From NCBI RefSeq assembly GCF_043642205.1, contig NZ_JBHZSG010000017.1, positions 1 to 64,000 of the forward strand: 64,000 nt of DNA, written 5' to 3'. This DNA comes from Thalassotalea_A litorea. GTDB taxonomy: Bacteria > Pseudomonadota > Gammaproteobacteria > Enterobacterales > Alteromonadaceae. The position numbers and the translations under genes are program-made. This document shows positions 9,046 to 17,971 of the stretch, in pieces; position 1 is the stretch's first letter, and each line of letters opens with the position of its first letter. The notes beneath the pieces are model-generated. The model had not been told where the DNA came from. It did not search any database and saw only the letters and a list, made by a program, of their open reading frames with translations.

Positions 9046-10077
9046 TTACTTTTTCCCTACACTCTCCAATTCTTGCGCACCATACCCAGGCGTATCTTGC
9101 TGACTGATCCGTTCTTCATTTTGCAAGATTTTCAATTGCTCTAAATTCACCTGAGCTTTTTTAAAATAGCGTGGCGATAAATCGATAGCCTTTTGAAAAA
9201 AAACTTCCGCTTGCGTCAGTCGCCCTTCGAGCATTACAAAATAACCCAAATCATTATATGCTTCGTATTCCGGCATCACTTGCTTTAAAGTTTTAATCGC
9301 TCGTTCATATTGCTGAGTTCTCGCATATATCAAACCCAAATTAGTCCAGGCTCGATTAAACTCAGGTTGTTGGCGAATCGCTTGCTTAAATTGCTGCTCA
9401 GCTTGTTTATATTCACCACTTAAATAGAAGGAATAGCCTAGATTAGAGCGGATGTTGACAGCCTTAGGGTCTGCGAGCAATGCCAAATGATAACAATCTC
9501 TAGCTTTCTGAAACAGCTTATCCATATCATAAATAACGCCGAGTGCATTATACGCCAGCAACGGAGATTTATTATCCGGGATTCGATAGTCTTGGTATTT
9601 CTTCGCACCTTGTTTAGATAAACGTTTTTGATCGTTATTAAGTGCGACGGTTAAATGCTGTTTCGCTTGTATATACTCTCGTTGATTTAGATGATGTACA
9701 CCGACAGCCTGGCGTGCTTCCACATTTTGTGGCGCTAAGCCGACAACTTCTTGGTAGGCTTTAAAGGATAACTCGTCGTTACCAAGCTGGGCATGAATTC
9801 TGGCTATTTGCAGATAAACCTGAGAATCTTCTGCATCAAAATCAAGGCTTCGAACATAAGCTAACAAAGCCGTTTCCAAATCCCCATTTAATTTGGCCTG
9901 CTCTGCTTTGGCTATAGCTTCCTCTTTCGTTTTAAATGGTATTTGTGTTTCAGAATTATCCTTGGCCAACGATTGTTGTGATTCGTTCATTGACGATTCT
10001 GTTGAACTGCAGCCAGTAATAAATAACAACAGACAGACCATGAGAGCTGTAACAAGCTGATGGTTATATTGATTCAT
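9046..10077 (-). CDS. tadD: Tad pilus TPR lipoprotein (TadD-like)
   Basis: Probable lipoprotein partner of the Tad secretion system, by position and domain content. From the chosen ATG the protein opens with an N-terminal leader ending in the lipobox LFITGC, followed by an acidic serine-rich linker. About six tetratricopeptide repeats occupy the rest, for example ETALLAYVRSLDFDAEDSQ, YQEVVGLAPQN and FKQAIRQQPEFNRAW. An ATG 19 codons further upstream is open but would give a poor leader; AGGA precedes the chosen start. It is the last gene of the pilus locus, 260 bp after tadC, and may have its own promoter. Confidence 0.8.
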   Translation of the reverse strand: MNQYNHQLVTALMVCLLLFITGCSSTESSMNESQQSLAKDNSETQIPFKTKEEAIAKAEQAKLNGDLETALLAYVRSLDFDAEDSQVYLQIARIHAQLGNDELSFKAYQEVVGLAPQNVEARQAVGVHHLNQREYIQAKQHLTVALNNDQKRLSKQGAKKYQDYRIPDNKSPLLAYNALGVIYDMDKLFQKARDCYHLALLADPKAVNIRSNLGYSFYLSGEYKQAEQQFKQAIRQQPEFNRAWTNLGLIYARTQQYERAIKTLKQVMPEYEAYNDLGYFVMLEGRLTQAEVFFQKAIDLSPRYFKKAQVNLEQLKILQNEERISQQDTPGYGAQELESVGKK

Positions 10078-10393
10078 CAAAAGTTGCTTCCTGTTGGATT
10101 CTTTCAAATTAGATCGTACCTGCATAGATTGCATATTTTGATTCTCTTTTAAGCGTTATTGCTATCCGTTAGTGCTTTCCGGAATTACTATCCGTTAGCG
10201 CAATGCTCCTTTTGGCTAGCTGTGCTGATTAATTCACTTCATCCCTAGCTATTTTCGTGATTAACTACCTTGATGAACTTTGTATTTTGTATGTTTAACT
10301 TTTTAAATTAGCTTGTCTCTTTTAGTGCATCTATTAATGTCGCAATTTGTTTTATTGCCTTTGTTCCCCCAATACAGGTTTAACGTCCGACTA

Positions 10394-11362
10394 CTAAAAC
10401 GCTTTATCCCAGACACTCATCACCTTTAATACTGCAGGTCCAACCGCGACAATGAAAAACGATGGCCAGATACAAATTAACATCGGGAACAACATTTTCA
10501 CCCCAAGCTTACCAGCCTTTTCTTCCGCTTCCTGCATGCGTTTATCGCGATATTCATCGGCATACACTCGCAATGTTTGCGCGATCCCTGTACCCAATCG
10601 CATACTTTGTACGAGCACAGCATTAAGGCCTCGAATATCTTCAAGCCCGGTGCGCTCAGAAAACTCATGTAACGCATCTTGCATTGAATAACCCACCCGT
10701 ACTTTACTGCAAACGAGGGTAATTTCATGGGATAGTTCAGGATGCACTAATTCAATTTCCTTACCTACCCGCTGAAACGCTTCAAGTAAACCTAATCCTG
10801 ACTCACAACAGACAACCAAAAGATCCAGTGCATCGGGGAAAAACCGTCTAAGGCCGATCATTCTTTTTTTTGCAAGGTGGGTTAACACCAACCCTGGTAA
10901 TAAATATCCCAAGCCAACAATTAACAGTACAATATAGACACTCACCAATGTGCTTAATTCCGGGTTTAAGCGTAAGATTGTAAAAGCGACCAGACCAAAC
11001 ACTAATAACAATATCAATTTCAGTGCATTGTATACTTTCAAAGCATTGTCAGAATGATAACCAGCGTGAATTAATAAGCGCCTTGCATCCTTATCCCCCT
11101 TAGATGGATTGCCAGCTAAGGGTATCTTCGATAAATTTTGCTCTAAGGAATGTTTAAAATAATCCACATTTGATTGGTTTTGCCTGCCATCTTCCGACAT
11201 ACCACCCAGTTTGGCCTTAACTGGCGAATACACACCTGAAACAAATAAATTAAGTGCTATGGCCAATGTGACGCCTGCTGCGCCAGCAACTGCATAAAAC
11301 ACCCAGGTTGCTGCTTGCGGGTTATCGACAACACCGTTAATTAACCCCATTAAATATTCCAT
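10394..11362 (-). CDS. tadC: Tad pilus inner-membrane platform protein TadC
   Basis: Integral membrane platform protein of the Flp pilus machine, expected to pair with TadB under the TadA motor. The 322-residue protein has an N-terminal membrane segment, two central ones (about residues 110-155), a T2SSF (GspF-like) cytoplasmic domain with the typical DALDLLVVCCESGLGLLEAF stretch near residue 180, and a C-terminal membrane segment. It lies 30 bp downstream of tadB on the same strand. The four-codon-later methionine is an alternative start. Confidence 0.9.
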   Translation of the reverse strand: MEYLMGLINGVVDNPQAATWVFYAVAGAAGVTLAIALNLFVSGVYSPVKAKLGGMSEDGRQNQSNVDYFKHSLEQNLSKIPLAGNPSKGDKDARRLLIHAGYHSDNALKVYNALKLILLLVFGLVAFTILRLNPELSTLVSVYIVLLIVGLGYLLPGLVLTHLAKKRMIGLRRFFPDALDLLVVCCESGLGLLEAFQRVGKEIELVHPELSHEITLVCSKVRVGYSMQDALHEFSERTGLEDIRGLNAVLVQSMRLGTGIAQTLRVYADEYRDKRMQEAEEKAGKLGVKMLFPMLICIWPSFFIVAVGPAVLKVMSVWDKAF

Positions 11363-11392
11363 AACCTCCCCCTTCGATTGCTATTGTTCATG

Positions 11393-12361
11393 TTAAACAT
11401 CAATTTGAATCAATTTGCCAATCCACCAGATACCAAGCACCATTCCTAATCCTCCCCACTTAAGAAGATTTAAACCGTCAGGTGTATTGATTAAGGTGCC
11501 TATATACCCAGGTGATGTCATATACAGTACCGCGAATAGTACAAATGGCGTTAACACCAACACCCAGCCGGACATGCGCCCTTCCGCGGTCAGGGTTTTT
11601 ACCTTTCGTTTAAATTTAAAACGTTTACGAATAACGTCCGACAACCCTTCGACTTTTTCCGCCAGATTACCACCAGTTTCTTTTTGAATACTCACCGAAC
11701 TAGCAAAGGCCATTGCTGACGTGGTTGGCACCCGCTGCACAAATAGCACCAAAGCGGTACGAACATCGGTGCCATAATTGATTTGATTAAACAGGATATG
11801 AAATTCTTCAGTGAGCTCACCTTGAGTCTCCTCACACACCAGCTTTAACGACTCAGAAAACGCATAGCCTGCCTGCAGTGCTCGTTTTAATACGTCAAGT
11901 GCTTCAGGGAATTGCTCTTCCATTTTTTGCATGCGCTTATCAATATTACGTTTCAAATTTAGATGGAAAAGCAGTAGAACAATGAACACCACGGCGATGG
12001 AAAATATGACATCCCGACTTAGAAAAAAAACGCCAACAAAAGACATGATACTGACAAATCCTGCCAATAACGCATATTGATAGCCAAACATTTGTGAGCC
12101 AGACAAATGCAGCTTGTAGGTTAAATTGGCAGTCCAATCAAATTGTTCTAGCCAGCGCGCTATCGGCGAAAGTCTTTGCAATTTATGCTCGAGGACAAGA
12201 TCAATATTACCCAGATGGTCATCGTCAACAATGTCTTTTATTTGTTTTTTAAGAAGCTTATTTTTGGCGCGTTGCGGGCTATAAACCGAGATAAAAAACG
12301 ATTGTGATAAAAAGATTACCGCCGCAAACACTAGTAATAAAAATGCAACTTGATTACTCAT
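11393..12361 (-). CDS. tadB: Tad pilus inner-membrane platform protein TadB
   Basis: Platform protein of the Flp pilus, paired with TadC. The 322-residue protein begins with a membrane segment (LLLVFAAVIFLSQSFF). Two more lie around residues 95-140. The T2SSF domain carries FPEALDVLKRALQAGYAFSE and SVSIQKETGGNLAEKVEGL, typical of TadB. Two membrane helices close the protein. It follows tadA by about 50 bp in a gene order shared with many Tad loci. Confidence 0.92.
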   Translation of the reverse strand: MSNQVAFLLLVFAAVIFLSQSFFISVYSPQRAKNKLLKKQIKDIVDDDHLGNIDLVLEHKLQRLSPIARWLEQFDWTANLTYKLHLSGSQMFGYQYALLAGFVSIMSFVGVFFLSRDVIFSIAVVFIVLLLFHLNLKRNIDKRMQKMEEQFPEALDVLKRALQAGYAFSESLKLVCEETQGELTEEFHILFNQINYGTDVRTALVLFVQRVPTTSAMAFASSVSIQKETGGNLAEKVEGLSDVIRKRFKFKRKVKTLTAEGRMSGWVLVLTPFVLFAVLYMTSPGYIGTLINTPDGLNLLKWGGLGMVLGIWWIGKLIQIDV

Positions 12362-12411
12362 TTTGAACTCCGGTAATATTAGATAATGACTGGGTTAACG
12401 TGCTGACTTAA

Positions 12412-13728
12412 TTAAAATGTTGCCATTTTAAAGTCCACGCCAAACACCGAATTAGGCAAATTAATGCCTTTTAATTGCAGTTGCTTGTTAAAGTTCGGGA
12501 TAACCCCAGTCGCAACAAACTCACCAAGAATATTTCCTTCTTCGTCCTTACCATTACGGGTAAATTTAAAAATTTCCGACATGGTAATAATGTCCCCTTC
12601 CATGCCGTTGATTTCCTGAATACTGGTTATCCGACGTTTACCATCTTCATTTCGTTGTAGCTGGATCACCACATCGATGGCTGAGGCAATTTGTGCGCGA
12701 ATGTTATGAACTGGCATATCAAAGCCGGCCATGCAAACCATATTTTCCATCCGGCCCAATGCATCTCTTGCAGAATTTGCATGCAAAGTGGTTAATGAAC
12801 CCTCATGACCGGTATTCATAGCCGCCAGCATATCGATAGCTTCGGCACCACGGACCTCACCGATAACGATTCTATCCGGACGCATCCGTAAGCAATTGCG
12901 CACTAAATCACGTTGATGAACTTCGCCTTTCCCCTCAATATTGGCCACGCGGGTTTCTAATCGGACGGTATGAGGCTGCTGTAATTGCAGTTCCGCGGAA
13001 TCCTCGATGGTGATAATTCGTTCATTTGAAGGAATATAGCCAGAAAGGATATTTAATAAGGTCGTTTTACCGCTGCCGGTACCGCCCGAAATTAAAACAT
13101 TTAATTTGCCTTCAACAATGGCATGGATAAACTGCCCCATTTCTTCACTCATCGAACCAAACTCGATTAATTGCTGAGCTTTTAACTTTTCAACGGTAAA
13201 ACGTCGGATAGACAGGCAGGGACCATCTAGCGCTAATGGCGGGATAATGGCGTTAACCCGTGAACCATCGGCAAGACGTGCATCGACCATAGGGGTTGAT
13301 TCGTCGATTCGACGACCAACACCAGAAACAATCCGGTCGATGATATTCAACAAATGCTTATTGTCATAAAACGTTACCGGCACTCTTTCTAACAAACCAT
13401 GCTTTTCGACAAAGATATTGTCGAAGTTATTCACTAAGATATCGGAGATGGACGGATCAGCTAATAACGTTTCTAACGGCCCTAAACCAAGAATTTCATC
13501 AAGGATTAACTTAATTAATTTTGTTCTCGCATTGAGGTTTAACGGCTGAGAGCTTTCATTGAGTAATTGATTGCACAAATCGGTAATCTGCTCTTTGGCA
13601 TCTTTTTTATCCATGGTTTCTAGCACAGAAAGATCGAGCATTTTCAATATTTTGCCAAATATTTCTTGTTTTAATGCAAGATCTTTAAGGCTTAATACAT
13701 CATATTGTTGAGCATGTATAATATTCAT
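12412..13728 (-). CDS. tadA: Tad pilus assembly ATPase TadA/CpaF
   Basis: Hexameric type II/IV secretion ATPase that powers Flp pilus assembly at the inner membrane. The 438-residue protein has an N-terminal all-helical region, then the CpaF core: DILVNNFDNIFVE, the Walker A ISGGTGSGKTTLLN near residue 215, the Asp box ITIEDSAELQL, the Walker B IVIGEVRGAEA and the His box TGHEGSLTTLHAN. Its start overlaps the tadZ stop by 4 bp. It is full length with all motor motifs intact. Confidence 0.95.
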   Translation of the reverse strand: MNIIHAQQYDVLSLKDLALKQEIFGKILKMLDLSVLETMDKKDAKEQITDLCNQLLNESSQPLNLNARTKLIKLILDEILGLGPLETLLADPSISDILVNNFDNIFVEKHGLLERVPVTFYDNKHLLNIIDRIVSGVGRRIDESTPMVDARLADGSRVNAIIPPLALDGPCLSIRRFTVEKLKAQQLIEFGSMSEEMGQFIHAIVEGKLNVLISGGTGSGKTTLLNILSGYIPSNERIITIEDSAELQLQQPHTVRLETRVANIEGKGEVHQRDLVRNCLRMRPDRIVIGEVRGAEAIDMLAAMNTGHEGSLTTLHANSARDALGRMENMVCMAGFDMPVHNIRAQIASAIDVVIQLQRNEDGKRRITSIQEINGMEGDIITMSEIFKFTRNGKDEEGNILGEFVATGVIPNFNKQLQLKGINLPNSVFGVDFKMATF

Positions 13729-14987
13729 CGCTGATTCCTGGTGTTTTTACCGGTTAAACGCGCCCAAATCCCTGGTTTACTATCGTTGAGCTCCATCGTT
13801 ATCGGTGACGTTGCCCGGACGATATCGGTCAGTTCACCAGTGATATGCTTAGCACCTTCAATTTGCGCCAATGGCTTGCCTAAATCCGTTGCAGCACTTG
13901 CCAATTCGTAATTGTTTTGCACCACAAAAACAGAATCAATGCCAATCGCATTGGCAATATCCTGTAATGTAATGCTGGAGTACTTGGTGGAATATCGATT
14001 AACGATTAAGTGAATTTTCGATTTATCAATATTTTGCCAATCCACTAAGTTGCGCACCAACGCTTTCGACTCACGAATACTGGAAATATTTTGTTGAAGC
14101 ACAATATAAATCACGTCTGACAATCCCACCAGATTGGTGTTGTTCATTTCTATCCCGCGAGAAAGATCGGCGATTATTAACTCAAAGTTATATCGCATTT
14201 TATTAATTAATAACGATATATCCTTGTTTTCAAAAGAACTTAACTCTGCCATGTACGAATAAGGTTTGACGGGGAGCAGGCATAGATCATGGGCTTTGCT
14301 CATCATCGACTTAATTGCGATTCCGTCAAGATTACGGACTTCCGATAACGCGTCATCGATATAATACTCAGGCTCTAATCCCATAATATTTGCCAGCGAA
14401 CCATGATGAAAGTCACCGTCATACAGGGCTATTTTATCTTTATACTGTTCACTCATTATTTGACCAATGCCGTGACAGATAAAACTTGCACCTGAACCAC
14501 CTTTGCCATTGAGCACAGAAATAATCGGCGCCAGTTTCAATGTTAACGCAATGCTATCAACAACACGTTCAATGGCAGGAAATATTTCATCTTCAAAATT
14601 GCCCAGTAATATAAAATCTTTGATCTGTTGTTGAATCGCCTGACGCATAATGGTTGCAGGAATATCATCGCCAACAAGAATGACCTGTTTACCGTCTGTA
14701 CCTGCTCTTTCTATATCAACCACAGTTTGCGAATCCCTTGCACTGTAAACCAAAATCACCAACTGGTATTCCTCATAATTATCAGGAAAACGTTGATGAG
14801 ACGACAGCGAAAAATTATTAATGTCATTGAGATACTGGCTAATACCATTACTGATAACCGGATCGCTGCAAACCAGCAAGCAATTAACAAAAAACGGTAA
14901 CGCCGGGCTAGTATTATTCTGCGTTTTCTCGGTTTCGACAGTATCAATTGGCCTCGCCACATTTACCTCAAATAAATTAGTTGTCAT
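13725..14987 (-). CDS. tadZ: Tad pilus localisation ATPase TadZ/CpaE
   Basis: ParA/MinD-like ATPase that positions the Tad machine, typically at a cell pole. The 420-residue protein has a receiver-like N-terminal domain (about residues 30-145), then a deviant Walker A, SVLNGKGGSGASF, near residue 160 with the early lysine but without the usual GKT. The segment ALYDGDFHHGSLANIMGLEPEY is typical of CpaE, and a regulatory C-terminal domain follows. It lies between the TadE-like genes and tadA, matching conserved order. Confidence 0.9.
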   Translation of the reverse strand: MTTNLFEVNVARPIDTVETEKTQNNTSPALPFFVNCLLVCSDPVISNGISQYLNDINNFSLSSHQRFPDNYEEYQLVILVYSARDSQTVVDIERAGTDGKQVILVGDDIPATIMRQAIQQQIKDFILLGNFEDEIFPAIERVVDSIALTLKLAPIISVLNGKGGSGASFICHGIGQIMSEQYKDKIALYDGDFHHGSLANIMGLEPEYYIDDALSEVRNLDGIAIKSMMSKAHDLCLLPVKPYSYMAELSSFENKDISLLINKMRYNFELIIADLSRGIEMNNTNLVGLSDVIYIVLQQNISSIRESKALVRNLVDWQNIDKSKIHLIVNRYSTKYSSITLQDIANAIGIDSVFVVQNNYELASAATDLGKPLAQIEGAKHITGELTDIVRATSPITMELNDSKPGIWARLTGKNTRNQR

Positions 14988-15005
14988 AGCGATGTCCTGT
15001 ATCGT

Positions 15006-15488
15006 TTAAGAACATGATGTATAGCCCCATCGAGTAACCCCTAAGCTTTCTCTGGGTAATGTGGTCGCAAACGTTGGTGAATTTAATGTCAGACTGACAA
15101 ACGGAATCAAAAGATCATGTTGGTAATTGACAATTTCAGCCCTGACAAACTGAATTTCAGTATGGCTGTCAGCATCGTCAGCATTATCTTTCAAATAGCG
15201 AATTCTGAGGTTATTGGTCGTCAGATTAGGCAGCAAATTATAATCCGCAAATACGGCAAGTTCACTCATAGGTATAGGCGTTTCTATTGATGCGGGATCA
15301 CTGGTATCCGCCAGTAAATTACATACCGTTGCCAGGCGGGCTCCGCGTCTCGAGACTTCGGTCAATACATTCCAGGTGAAAAATAGTCGGCCAATTTCCA
15401 AAACCGCAAACAGAAATAAAAAAAATACGGCGCCTACGACGGCAAATTCAACGGTATATACACCTTGTTGCCTCGTTTTACTAAACAT
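15006..15488 (-). CDS. TadE-like minor pseudopilin (second copy)
   Basis: Minor pseudopilin processed by the prepilin peptidase. The 160-residue protein has a short basic leader, a probable cleavage site after Gly in QQG/VYTVEF with the Glu at mature position 5, and one hydrophobic helix ending in LEIGRLFF. The rest is a small extracytoplasmic domain. Its start overlaps the stop of the preceding TadE-like gene by 8 bp, so the two are translationally linked. Confidence 0.85.
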   Translation of the reverse strand: MFSKTRQQGVYTVEFAVVGAVFFLFLFAVLEIGRLFFTWNVLTEVSRRGARLATVCNLLADTSDPASIETPIPMSELAVFADYNLLPNLTTNNLRIRYLKDNADDADSHTEIQFVRAEIVNYQHDLLIPFVSLTLNSPTFATTLPRESLGVTRWGYTSCS

Positions 15489-15954
15489 CGATCACCCTCA
15501 TGGTATATTGAGTTCTAATCGGAAAACCTAAATCAATTTCATTTCCTCCCATAAAATTTGGGATAAAATCAGCAAATATCGGCTGCCACTGGTACGTAAC
15601 ATTAATGGTAATTAGATCTCCATCAGTACTGCTAGTAACCGATAGAACCTCATCTTGATCTGCTTCAGGGAGCAATAAAGTACCAGTAGACAGCTGGCCA
15701 AACCGTAACAGCAAGGCAATTTCGGATTCTATTTGGCTAAGATCAACTACCCCTGTAGTACCTGGACTGGCATGACTGGTAGCGAATCGGGTCGCGTCTC
15801 GCACCGTTTTGGTCAGGGCATTGTATTGATATAAAAGCCGGCCAAATTCTGCAGTCGCGAACAAGAGAAACAATAAAAATGGCAATATGATGGTTAACTC
15901 TATTGCTGCTAAACCGTGTTGTTTGTTGAGTTGAGGATAAATCTTTTTCATCAT
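15481..15954 (-). CDS. TadE-like minor pseudopilin (first copy)
   Basis: Minor pseudopilin of the Tad system. The reading frame is open upstream to 16077, but I place the start at the ATGATG at 15954 because AGAGGA sits just ahead of it (TAGAGGAACTATG, using the TadG stop). From there the protein is MMKKIYPQL, then a cleavable leader ending in KQHG/LAAIELTIILPF with Glu at mature position 5, a hydrophobic helix and ATAEFGRLLYQYN, the TadE family signature. The 3' end overlaps the second TadE-like gene. Confidence 0.85.
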   Translation of the reverse strand: MMKKIYPQLNKQHGLAAIELTIILPFLLFLLFATAEFGRLLYQYNALTKTVRDATRFATSHASPGTTGVVDLSQIESEIALLLRFGQLSTGTLLLPEADQDEVLSVTSSTDGDLITINVTYQWQPIFADFIPNFMGGNEIDLGFPIRTQYTMRVIDV

Positions 15955-15961
15955 AGTTCCT

Positions 15962-17482
15962 CTAAGAATCCGTACTATCAGGAACGTGATAAAGGACAAT
16001 GGTGTAGGGTCCGTTATTATCTGTTGCTTGCCAACTAGCTGTACCTTCCGATGTGCAATTTTCAATAAATTGACCAACGATAAATGACGTTTGACCCGCT
16101 TTTCCCATCTTACTCACAGGTTGCATCACGTAAAAGCACCCTGTTCCTAGATAAGATAAAGTTGAATGACCGTTTGCATCCCCTGTACATTCTGCGATTG
16201 GAATATTAAGTATGCGGCGATAGTCTCCCACATCACCAGACGACAAAATATTATGTTCTACTATATCTCCATTGTTGCTTGTCTGGGTAGCAGATGGAAA
16301 GTCTTCAGGACAAATGAAAACTTGGTTATCTTCACCTTGGTACGTTGCTTCATAACTTGCGTGATCGTATAGATTGCTCTCTTTGTAAGTCTCTTCATTT
16401 TCATCATATATGTAATACCCAGACTCTACGATTTCTTCTGACATATTATCCATAAACGCCGTAAACCTTGAAGAAGGGTTTTCAGGCATATAATCAATAA
16501 TCCTAACAATTTCAGGTAATTGATTATTAGAATCTAGATCCAAAAAGTCCCCCATACACGTATTGACATCCCTTGGGAAATCAATTGCCGGAAACTTTCC
16601 ATTATCATCAAGCCCCCACCTGGTGTTCAAGCCGGCATATATTTTACCTACCATGTCACCCGTTTTTGTCTCCAAACCAGCAGTGCTTGGAGAAAAGCAT
16701 ATTTCATTGTTAAATGCAGCACCCGCCAAGTTTTCACTTACATAGTTAGCTCCTTTTCCCCCAGGCAAATCCACAACGTGAAAGTTCCCAGGTCCAACCT
16801 CTCCTTGGGAATTTGAACCGATTTTCAAGAGTTGTACTTCTCCATATTCATACCCAAATAAATAATCTTCCTGAGTTGATCCTTCAGGAGCAGGTAAGCC
16901 GCAAGCCAACAAAGGAGCTAAATCATTGTAACAATCGACAATTTCGGTACTTGGGCCGGCCATTGCAGACGCACTCACCTGTTTGTTAAATCCGAAAATC
17001 GTGGCTAAATAGCTATCAAGATCTAGAGCGGAAATGACAACTTTCACGTAAGTTGCTGATGGATCGGAAGAACTATTGAATGGGTCTGGGCGTTCAGAAA
17101 AATCAACCTCTAAGTAGGGGGTTACCTGCACATTCTCCGAATCAAAAGCACTATAACTAAAGCCTGATTCAAGCTCATCATTTTCTGGCGATGCTAGATT
17201 TTGATTGATGATACTAAGTGCCGCTAATCGCGCTTCACCATGAGTGGCACCTAAGTCAATTTCTTTAGCAGCATGCAAAGCCGCAGCATCTACAATGTTC
17301 TGCAAACGACTCTTACTCAAAAGCATATGTCCGCCGTCAAGGGCTAACGCACATAGTCCAATAAGCGAAAACAGAGCAATCGTAAAAACAACGATGATGT
17401 TTCCCCGCTGCTTTCTGGCTGACGTTTTGACTGCATAGTTAGAGGATAACTTGCTCATTATTGAGTTGGACATTGGCTTCAT
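15962..17482 (-). CDS. TadG-like pilus assembly protein
   Basis: A 506-residue protein with an N-terminal Tad (TadG-type) segment: the basic KQRGNIIVVFTIALFSLIG helix and LALDGGHMLLSKSRLQNIVDAAALHAA, which marks the family. Beyond residue 180 is a large cysteine-containing extracytoplasmic region with no domain I recognise and no visible von Willebrand MIDAS motif. Unlike the two TadE-like proteins, it lacks a Glu at position 5 after the glycine. In the Tad system TadG is thought to anchor the machine to the envelope. It lies directly upstream of the TadE pair, 7 bp from the first. Confidence 0.8.
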   Translation of the reverse strand: MKPMSNSIMSKLSSNYAVKTSARKQRGNIIVVFTIALFSLIGLCALALDGGHMLLSKSRLQNIVDAAALHAAKEIDLGATHGEARLAALSIINQNLASPENDELESGFSYSAFDSENVQVTPYLEVDFSERPDPFNSSSDPSATYVKVVISALDLDSYLATIFGFNKQVSASAMAGPSTEIVDCYNDLAPLLACGLPAPEGSTQEDYLFGYEYGEVQLLKIGSNSQGEVGPGNFHVVDLPGGKGANYVSENLAGAAFNNEICFSPSTAGLETKTGDMVGKIYAGLNTRWGLDDNGKFPAIDFPRDVNTCMGDFLDLDSNNQLPEIVRIIDYMPENPSSRFTAFMDNMSEEIVESGYYIYDENEETYKESNLYDHASYEATYQGEDNQVFICPEDFPSATQTSNNGDIVEHNILSSGDVGDYRRILNIPIAECTGDANGHSTLSYLGTGCFYVMQPVSKMGKAGQTSFIVGQFIENCTSEGTASWQATDNNGPYTIVLYHVPDSTDS

Positions 17483-17547
17483 GGTGATAACCCCTTCTAT
17501 CTCTACCTTAAACTTAAACTTACATCCTATTAAGTTTTTCCTCTTGG

Positions 17548-17964
17548 CTAATTAGTGCCGCCACTGCCACCTGAAACACCTGACGCGCTCGCTCTACCAT
17601 CTTTCGGTTTGTAGGTGCTGGTGCGGTAGTTTTTTAATACTTTTGTGCCAACCTCGCCTTGCAATCCATTTACAATTCCCGCGTTGGCTGCCGGAGCGCC
17701 GGGATCAAGCTTTTGCCCTTCCATAATGGCAAGGTAATAGCCAGAGTTTTGATATTTAGTTTCCACCGTTTCCATTTCTTGCTGTTGATTGGAATCGGCA
17801 TTGGCTTCATTGTTTTGTTCTGAGTTAGAGCTACAGGCGCCAAGCATTAAAACAAGTAACACTAACGCAATTTCTTGGGTGCTTGATGGTGCGCTTGTTG
17901 GTGCGTCTGAGCGCTGATATGCTTGTGGAAAAAACTGTTTAAATGGTGTGAGATTTTTCATCAT
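17548..17964 (-). CDS. Small lipoprotein of the Tad locus
   Basis: A 138-residue protein. The first 28 residues are polar; then a hydrophobic stretch runs into a lipobox, VLLVLMLGAC, at about residue 44, followed by a long acidic, glutamine- and asparagine-rich linker. The C-terminal half contains GYYLAIMEGQKLDPGAPAAN and a glycine-serine tail. An AAGGAAGGA site precedes ATGATG. It sits between the secretin and the TadG-like gene, where other Tad loci encode accessory lipoproteins (RcpB/CpaD or TadD types), but I see no clear match to those. The role is inferred from position only. Confidence 0.65.
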   Translation of the reverse strand: MMKNLTPFKQFFPQAYQRSDAPTSAPSSTQEIALVLLVLMLGACSSNSEQNNEANADSNQQQEMETVETKYQNSGYYLAIMEGQKLDPGAPAANAGIVNGLQGEVGTKVLKNYRTSTYKPKDGRASASGVSGGSGGTN

Positions 17965-17971
17965 TCCTTCC

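Noticed and set aside
16166..16372. Plus-strand open frame opposite the TadG-like gene
   Set aside because: It is a shadow of the well-supported minus-strand gene.
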